Source: Vicinamibacterales bacterium
GTDB lineage: Bacteria; Acidobacteriota; Vicinamibacteria; Vicinamibacterales; 2-12-FULL-66-21
DNA: 64,000 nt
Assembly (NCBI GenBank): GCA_036496585.1
Contig: DASXLB010000060.1
Span: forward strand, 62,001-126,000
Direction: 5' to 3'
Position numbers and translations under genes: made by a program. The first letter of the stretch is position 1. Each line of letters opens with the position of its first letter. The notes below the pieces were generated by a model. That model saw only the letters and a list, made by a program, of their open reading frames with translations, searched no databases and was not told the origin of the DNA. Shown piece after piece: positions 58,851-64,000 of the stretch.

Positions 58851-60880
58851 GTTGTCTGCACCTCAATCAGCGGAGTCGGTACCTTGACTTCGAAAATCGA
58901 GACCGCCGTGCTCTTGCCCTTGACTACGACGTCGCCGAGCGGACGCAGATCGTAGGCGGTCGTCAGGCGGTCCCTGGTAGCGTCGCTGATGATAATCCGG
59001 GTCCGGTAGTCCTTGTTGAGGGACTCGAGCCGCGACCCGAGGTTGACGTTGTCGCCGATCACCGTGTAGCTCATGATCGCCGACGATCCGATGTTGCCGG
59101 CGATCATGTCGCCGGAGTTGACCCCGATGCCGATGTCGAGTTGCGGCAGGCCCCGCCCGGCCCAGTCGCGGTTCAGCTCGGCAAGCGCGTGCACCATGTC
59201 GACCGCCGCCGCCACCGCGTGCTCGGCGTGCGCGGGATCGTCGAGCGGCGCGGCGAAGAGCGCCATCACCATGTCGCCGACGAACTTGTCGACGGTGCCA
59301 TGGTGGCTGAACACGATCGCCACCATCCGCGAGAAATACTCGTTCAGCTGAGCGACCAGCGCGTCGGGCTCGCCGCGCTCGGTGATCGACGTGAACCCGC
59401 GGATGTCGGAGAAGAGCACCGTCATCTCCCGCCGCCCGCCCCCCAGCGCGGCCAGTGCGGGATTGGCCATCAGCTGCGCGTAGACGTCGCGCGAAACGTA
59501 GCGGCCGAACAGCGTGGCGACCTTTCGCTTCTCGCGCCCTTCCACGAAGTACTGATAGGCCGTGCCGCAGAACAGGGCCAGCCCGCCACCGGCAACCGGC
59601 TGCACCAGATTCAGCCAGAGGCCGTTCCTGAACGCCGCTATCGAGACCCCCGTCCAGGCGGCGAGCAGCACCACCGACGCGGTCGTCGCGGCGGTAAATG
59701 GCAGGAATGCAGCCAGCAGTCCGATCGCAGCGGCGGTGACGACAAGCGACCCGACCCGCGCCGCGGCCGACGCCGGCGCGATGAACCGGCCCGCGAGAAT
59801 GCTGTCGGTCATGCTCGCGTGCAGCTGGATTCCCGGCATCGAGCCCGATTGGTCGGTGCTCATCGGCGTGTCGAACACGTCGAGCAGCCCCGACGCGCTC
59901 AGGCCGATGAACACGATCTTGTTCCGGAACACGGCCGGATCGATGGCGGGAGGCTGGCCGTTGAGCAGCTGCTGCTCCGAGCGGAACACGTCCCAGAACT
60001 GGTAGGACGGATACGGCCGGACGAGCTCGCCGGCGTTGTCCCGAACCAGCGCCGGCGCCCGATAGTTGACGAGCATCGACCACTGGTCGCGCCCGCCGAC
60101 GGCATGGCGGACGAGCGGAATGCGCCGGTCGCCGATCCGCAACGTCCCCGCCTCGGCCGACACGTCCTGCGGGCGCACCCCGGCGGCCAGCAGCGCCGCC
60201 GCGACACCGAGCGACGGCAGCGTCTTCCCGTCAGAGATGATGAACGGCGACAGCCGACGGGCGGCGCCATCGGGATCCTTCACCAGGAAGTTGTGGCCGA
60301 GCGCCGCCGCGGCGTCGGTCAACGACTGGTACGGCGGCAGCACGATGGGCCGCGGCTCGGCGATCGCGCCGACCTGGAAGGGCGACCCCTGCCACGCCGC
60401 CGCCTCGCGATCCTTCGCCGACCCGACCTGCCCCTCGTAGACGGCATCGGCCAGCAGCACGACATTGCCGGAGGCGCGGACGTTCTGCGACAGGTTCGCG
60501 TCGCTGTTCGAGCCGCTCCACTTGTCGGACGGATCGTCGAAGCTGTATTGCTCGACGTAGTCGTGCTCGGGAAACGCGACGTCGATCGCGACCACCTTCG
60601 CCGGCGCGCGATGCAGGAACTCGATCGCCAGGCCGGTCGCGACGCGCGGCCACGGCCAGCGCATCCGGAAGTTCTCCTGGAGCTTGCGAATGCTGAGATC
60701 GTTGATCTCGATGAAGACGATGTCGCGGTTGACCGACTGCGGCGCGGCGGCGAGGCGCATGCGCCAGTCGTAGGTCGTGAGCTCATAGCGGTCGAGCAGG
60801 TCGCCGGTCGCAGCGACCACGAGCACCGCCGCGGCGGCGAGCGCGCCGATGCCGAGGCCGATGGCTGTCTTGCGAATCAT
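58847..60880 (-). CDS. CHASE2-domain adenylate/guanylate cyclase
   Basis: A 677-residue class III nucleotide cyclase. An amino-terminal helix (TAIGLGIGALAAAAVLVVAA) leads into a periplasmic CHASE2 sensor domain (VNRDIVFIEINDLSIRK, KVVAIDVAFPEHDY, NKIVFIGLSASGLLDVFDTP). Two to three membrane helices (about residues 385-460) follow. The catalytic domain has metal aspartates in LFSDIRGFTSI and KFVGDMVMALF and the nucleotide-site VIGDNVNLGSRLE. Both metal-binding positions are intact, so the domain should be active. The start ATG at 60878-60880 is preferred to a longer frame. It heads the cyclase-M48-channel operon. Confidence 0.93.
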   Translation of the reverse strand: MIRKTAIGLGIGALAAAAVLVVAATGDLLDRYELTTYDWRMRLAAAPQSVNRDIVFIEINDLSIRKLQENFRMRWPWPRVATGLAIEFLHRAPAKVVAIDVAFPEHDYVEQYSFDDPSDKWSGSNSDANLSQNVRASGNVVLLADAVYEGQVGSAKDREAAAWQGSPFQVGAIAEPRPIVLPPYQSLTDAAAALGHNFLVKDPDGAARRLSPFIISDGKTLPSLGVAAALLAAGVRPQDVSAEAGTLRIGDRRIPLVRHAVGGRDQWSMLVNYRAPALVRDNAGELVRPYPSYQFWDVFRSEQQLLNGQPPAIDPAVFRNKIVFIGLSASGLLDVFDTPMSTDQSGSMPGIQLHASMTDSILAGRFIAPASAAARVGSLVVTAAAIGLLAAFLPFTAATTASVVLLAAWTGVSIAAFRNGLWLNLVQPVAGGGLALFCGTAYQYFVEGREKRKVATLFGRYVSRDVYAQLMANPALAALGGGRREMTVLFSDIRGFTSITERGEPDALVAQLNEYFSRMVAIVFSHHGTVDKFVGDMVMALFAAPLDDPAHAEHAVAAAVDMVHALAELNRDWAGRGLPQLDIGIGVNSGDMIAGNIGSSAIMSYTVIGDNVNLGSRLESLNKDYRTRIIISDATRDRLTTAYDLRPLGDVVVKGKSTAVSIFEVKVPTPLIEVQTT

Positions 60881-60954
60881 GTTCTGCTGCCGGTGATCGC
60901 CAATGTTACCGTAGGCTCGAACGGGCGGTGCGGGGGCCGTTGGCGGTCGTGAGG

Positions 60955-61155
60955 TCAGTGCCGCTGGCATTCGAAAAAGGCCCAGATCTCATCGGGACCG
61001 TTGGATTCCGTGGGCGACGGACCCAATAGCCGCGGACGGCGCCGGTACGGCTGAGGGATGCCGTGTCCGCCGCCGTGAACCGCCACCAGCTCCACCTCCA
61101 CCCTGGCGTCGTCGCGCCAGAGGAAGTGCTCGACGGCCTGGACTACTTCGGCGCC
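60955..61155 (-). pseudogene. carboxyl-terminal remnant of a PHB-depolymerase/LpqC-type hydrolase
   Basis: About 66 codons read like the end of polyhydroxybutyrate-depolymerase-type alpha/beta hydrolases: VELVAVHGGGHGIPQPYRRR with the catalytic histidine, RLLGPSPTESNG and DEIWAFFECQRH. Nothing upstream supplies the serine or aspartate of the triad. Instead, the frame runs into the end of the small membrane-protein gene. This is a decayed or displaced gene end. Confidence 0.7.
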
Positions 61156-61523
61156 CCCTGTCGCAGACTCCACAGTCCGCGCGCCGCGAGGACGAACGTG
61201 ACGCCCCCGACCGCGCCGAGCGCCCAGAGCGTCCACACGAAGAAGAAGCCGCCGCTGGACCTGGCGATCTCGGGATAATGGGCTCCTCTCATGTGCAGGA
61301 CGGGCATGAGTGCCGCGAACAGTCCGATGAGCAGCATGATGACGTGGCCCGATCGCCGTTCGGCGAGCACCAGCGTTCCATACAGGAAAATCACGAGGAC
61401 GACCAGCGCCGTGTTCGAGGATTCCGCCTTGGATATCCCGCGCACGATGTCATCCGTGACGTGAAGGGTCAGCAGGAGGAGCGAGAGCAGAGACGTGACG
61501 ACCAGGATCGCGTTGTCCTTCAT
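61143..61523 (-). CDS. small four-helix integral membrane protein
   Basis: A 126-residue membrane protein with four helices (ILVVTSLLSLLLLTLHV, NTALVVLVIFLYGTLVL, GHVIMLLIGLFAALMPV, GGFFFVWTLWALGAVGGVTF). The family is not identified. The ATG at 61521-61523 has a strong GGGAGGG site six bases upstream, and a TATACT -10 box with palindromic sequence lies behind it. Its 3' end sits on the hydrolase remnant. The leadered layout differs from many genes of the window. Confidence 0.85.
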   Translation of the reverse strand: MKDNAILVVTSLLSLLLLTLHVTDDIVRGISKAESSNTALVVLVIFLYGTLVLAERRSGHVIMLLIGLFAALMPVLHMRGAHYPEIARSSGGFFFVWTLWALGAVGGVTFVLAARGLWSLRQGAPK

Positions 61524-61555
61524 TCGACCCTCCCGGTTTTCGGTTGCCGCGCCAC

Positions 61556-61578
61556 AGTATAGACGTAGAGCGTCTACG
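61556..61578 (-). promoter_or_regulatory. promoter and palindromic operator of the small membrane-protein gene
   Basis: TATACT (61556-61561) on the minus strand precedes a leader of about 25 bases with GGGAGGG. CGTAGA-GCG-TCTACG (61564-61578), a perfect 6-base-arm palindrome, lies just upstream of the -10 box where a repressor would exclude polymerase. The regulator is not identified. Confidence 0.45.
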
Positions 61579-61622
61579 ACTTGTTCGGAAGTATCGCCGC
61601 TCAGCTCACGCCTCCGGAAACG

Positions 61623-64000
61623 TCACCCCTGCCGCAGCGCCTCGGTCGGTTGAATACGCAGCGCCCGGCGCGCCGGTGCGGCGCACGCAAGCACGCCTAC
61701 GGCCGCCATGATGATGGACGTAATCACTGACGAGACGAGGAGATCCGCGGTCAGGCTGTCGGCGCGCCACGCGATGAGCAGGATGAGGCTGTTGCCGGCG
61801 ATGATGCCGCCGCCAAGCTGGCGACCGGCACGGGCGAAAACGGTGCGGAGCACGTTCCGGGGATTGGCGCCGAGCGCGATACGGATGCCGATCTCTCGGG
61901 TGCGGCGCGCCACCGCGACGGCCATGAGCGCGTACAGACCGGCCGCGGAGAAGACCACCGCCACGAGCAGAACGGTGCCGAACACGGCGCTGCCGCCCAC
62001 CATCCGTACTTGCTCCTGTGCGACGATGTCGCCGAGGGTCACGATATCCCGACAGTGCAGACCCGCATCGACCTGCCGCGCAAGAGCGGCAACGCGGGAC
62101 GCCAGCGGCGCGGCGTCCCCCGCCGAGCGCACCGCGACCACGATTGGGTCGGACTCCGCCGCAGAGGCTGCGCGATAGATGTACGCCGCCTCGCTCCAAT
62201 CGGCGGGGAACGTCCACAGGTCGGTGGCCACGCCGACGATCTCGTGCCAGGGGCCCAGCTCGCGCTCGCTGCCTCGCTGAAGCGTGCGAACCCGTGCGCC
62301 TACCGGATTCCTGCCCACGACTCGCATGAACGCCTCGTTGACCACGACGGGCCCGCTGGGCGCCCCGGCGTCGGCCGGACGCAAGCCGCGACCGGCCACG
62401 ATCCTCGCGCCGAACGCCTCGTGATAGCCGGCACCGACAGCAGCCATCGCGAATCCGCCCTCGTAGTTGCCGACCACGCGAGCCGGAGGCGCACCGTCCT
62501 GCTCCATTTCCACCGCCACCCACTCCGGCGACGTCGTCGGCAGACGATCGCCGTAGGTCACCTGGGTCACATTCGGCTCATCACGCAACCGGCTGGCGAG
62601 ATCCTCGAACGCACGCGCGCGATGCGCGGCGATCTGCATATCGTCAGGCGCTCCGCGCTCGCCGGCCGGCGCCTCATCGTCCATCGTGAGGCGGAAGGTG
62701 AGGTAGTGTTCCGTTGGGAACGCCGCCGACGTCGACTGGTCGTGCAGCGTGTTGGTGAAGATTCCCACCGCGGCGGGCACGAACAGCAGCGTGCAGGCCA
62801 CCTGCGCACCGATGATGAACGACCAGATGCCGCCGAACCGCATCGTCCCGCCGGTGCTCGTGCTGTCCTGCAGCCCCCGGTGGATCGATGAGCCTGTGGC
62901 CTTCAGCGCCGGCAGCAGGCTGATCAGTACGGCGGCGACGAGCGCAAGGAGCAGCGCATACGCGATGGTGGCGGGCTCCAGCTTCAGATCCACCCAGAAC
63001 GGCAGGCCGTCCCCGACGATCTGGCTCGCCCGGGCCCAGGCATAGCGCACAGTCGCCTGGGCCACGACGAGCCCCAGCAGGGCAGCCGCGAGGGCCAGCA
63101 CGAGTCCTTCCGTGACGATCTGCGCGATCACGCGGGCACGGCTCGCGCCCAGCGCGTGGCGGACGACGATCTCCGGCTCTCGCATCGCCGTGCGCGCGAA
63201 GATCAGCGTCGCGACGTTCGCCGACACTGCCCCGAGCAGCAGCAGGACGATGGCGTGGACCGCCAGATCCTCCAACTGCAGCGGATCACCCGGCGTGCGC
63301 CCGGCGAAGGCGCGAACCCGCGTACGTAACTGCCGGTGGGTTGTCGGCTGGTCGGCGGCGAGGCGTGCCGAAACGACGTCGAGCTCCGCCGCGGCGTCCT
63401 GCCAGCTCGCTCCGTCAGCGAGCCGTCCGAACACCTGCACGGCCGGCCCTTCCCGCGGTCCCGCAGCCTGAATGGGCAGCGGCACCCATAGCTGCTGATT
63501 GCGCGGAAAGCCGAAGCGCGGCGGCATCACGCCCACCACGGTACGAGCCGTGCGGCCCACGGTCACGGCGCGCCCGATGATCGCCGGGTCGTTGAGGAAC
63601 TGTCTCTGCCAGACGTCGTAGCCCAGGACGACGACGGGCTCCGCACCTGGCATGTCGTCCGCCGGCTGCAACGGTCTGCCGAGCAGCGGCGGCACGCGGG
63701 TGAGGGGAAAGGTAGACGCCGTAGTCTCCGCGACGCGCAGCGATTCGAAACGGCCTTCACCGGTGAGCACGTTGCGCTCGCTCAGGCGGGCGGCGCCGAG
63801 TTCCGTTACGGTTTTCAGGGACCGCCGCCAGATCGCGAAGTCGTAGAGTACCCTCGGCTCCACGCGCGACGCCGCGGTGTCCTGCGTCTCGAGGCGCACG
63901 ACCCGGCTGCCGTCATCGAACGGCAGCCGTTTGTACAGCAGCTCGTCAGCGAGCTCGATGCCAACCGACCCGATCGCGATGACACCCGCCAGCGAGAGGC
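61623..64000 (-). CDS. second giant MacB/FtsX-type permease (5' end beyond right edge)
   Basis: At least 792 residues of an acidobacterial duplicated orphan permease. The frame stays open to base 64000, reading SLAGVIAIGSVGIELADELL near the edge, so the start and first helix lie outside. A periplasmic core (LYKRLPFDDGSRVVRLETQD, LGYDVWQRQFLNDPAIIGR) is followed by FtsX-type helices with IVVRHALGASRARVI. The second unit ends with ARRTREIGIRIALGANPRNV and ALRIQPTEALRQG. The retained parts align with the same layout as the permease at 39-42 kb but are not close in sequence. No ATPase gene is visible. Confidence 0.9.
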   Translation of the reverse strand, partial: LSLAGVIAIGSVGIELADELLYKRLPFDDGSRVVRLETQDTAASRVEPRVLYDFAIWRRSLKTVTELGAARLSERNVLTGEGRFESLRVAETTASTFPLTRVPPLLGRPLQPADDMPGAEPVVVLGYDVWQRQFLNDPAIIGRAVTVGRTARTVVGVMPPRFGFPRNQQLWVPLPIQAAGPREGPAVQVFGRLADGASWQDAAAELDVVSARLAADQPTTHRQLRTRVRAFAGRTPGDPLQLEDLAVHAIVLLLLGAVSANVATLIFARTAMREPEIVVRHALGASRARVIAQIVTEGLVLALAAALLGLVVAQATVRYAWARASQIVGDGLPFWVDLKLEPATIAYALLLALVAAVLISLLPALKATGSSIHRGLQDSTSTGGTMRFGGIWSFIIGAQVACTLLFVPAAVGIFTNTLHDQSTSAAFPTEHYLTFRLTMDDEAPAGERGAPDDMQIAAHRARAFEDLASRLRDEPNVTQVTYGDRLPTTSPEWVAVEMEQDGAPPARVVGNYEGGFAMAAVGAGYHEAFGARIVAGRGLRPADAGAPSGPVVVNEAFMRVVGRNPVGARVRTLQRGSERELGPWHEIVGVATDLWTFPADWSEAAYIYRAASAAESDPIVVAVRSAGDAAPLASRVAALARQVDAGLHCRDIVTLGDIVAQEQVRMVGGSAVFGTVLLVAVVFSAAGLYALMAVAVARRTREIGIRIALGANPRNVLRTVFARAGRQLGGGIIAGNSLILLIAWRADSLTADLLVSSVITSIIMAAVGVLACAAPARRALRIQPTEALRQG

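Noticed and set aside
58835..60952. A 705-codon plus-strand open frame opposite the cyclase
   Set aside because: It is antisense to a gene with intact CHASE2 and cyclase motifs and has no recognisable domain.

Overview
The window is about 64 kb of high-GC bacterial chromosome. It most likely comes from an acidobacterium, probably a Vicinamibacteria-type lineage. The evidence is two very long MacB/FtsX-type 'acidobacterial duplicated orphan permeases' (one directly behind its PadR regulator), an acidobacterial-type VWFA protein, a subtilase with W-G-rich C-terminal repeats, and many small overlapping operons joined by 4-base ATGA/GTGA stop-start overlaps. The assignment rests on gene content only, because there is no rRNA or marker tree here. 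I found no tRNA, rRNA, CRISPR array, insertion sequence or phage gene.

Layout. 1-4.8 kb (minus strand): a sulfur and Fe-S cluster, MoeB/ThiF-rhodanese then SufA-like, SufB, SufC and SufD (SufD runs off the left edge). 4.9-14.6 kb: RmuC, a SIMPL protein, an FGE-fold protein without the catalytic cysteines, an aminotransferase, homoserine dehydrogenase coupled to a class III CoA-transferase, UbiE/MenG, a probable outer-membrane protein, and the divergent deazapurine genes queD and queC. 14.6-19.2 kb (minus): DUF4097 lipoprotein, NagA, a degenerate ROK protein and a PIN-like DUF5615 protein, then a deoxyhypusine-synthase-like gene separated from them by GAAGG-rich inverted repeats. 19.3-25.6 kb (plus): a small PH-like membrane protein, a sigma-54 activator, and a subtilase translationally coupled to a membrane HD-GYP/GAF/GGDEF protein.

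25.6-36.3 kb (minus): FNR-like reductase, BON lipoprotein, FabI, an RGG-tailed acidic protein, S41 protease with an outer-membrane-type partner, an MFS carrier with PxpA, a 5'-truncated M20 peptidase, an orphan DGQHR/DndB-like gene, an acyltransferase and OsmC. 36.3-39.0 kb (plus): an exported dipeptidase, DUF6438-ankyrin and SGNH hydrolase operon. 39-44 kb (minus): PadR plus a giant permease, then CstA. 44-51.8 kb: a VWFA protein, a possible 29-residue membrane peptide, and a divergent glycoconjugate-type locus (two polytopic GT-C-like proteins and a methyltransferase facing a B12-radical-SAM protein and a GT2). 51.8-56.3 kb (plus): gamma-glutamyltransferase, an ornithine-cyclodeaminase-family protein, a TPR protein and a membrane-anchored protein. 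56.3-61 kb (minus): a CHASE2 nucleotide cyclase, an M48 protease and a MscS channel with a cyclic-nucleotide-binding domain in one overlapping operon. 61-64 kb: a hydrolase remnant, a small membrane protein and a second giant permease cut by the right edge.

Two themes stand out. First, at least fifteen operon-leading genes have a TANNNT -10-like hexamer only 5-9 bases before the start codon and usually no Shine-Dalgarno sequence. This suggests that leaderless transcription is common here, whereas a few genes (DGQHR, the RGG-tailed protein, the 126-residue membrane protein) have conventional promoter-leader-SD layouts. Second, the cyclase, M48 and cyclic-nucleotide-gated-channel operon looks like a self-contained signal-to-channel module and is the best candidate for an interesting system in the window.
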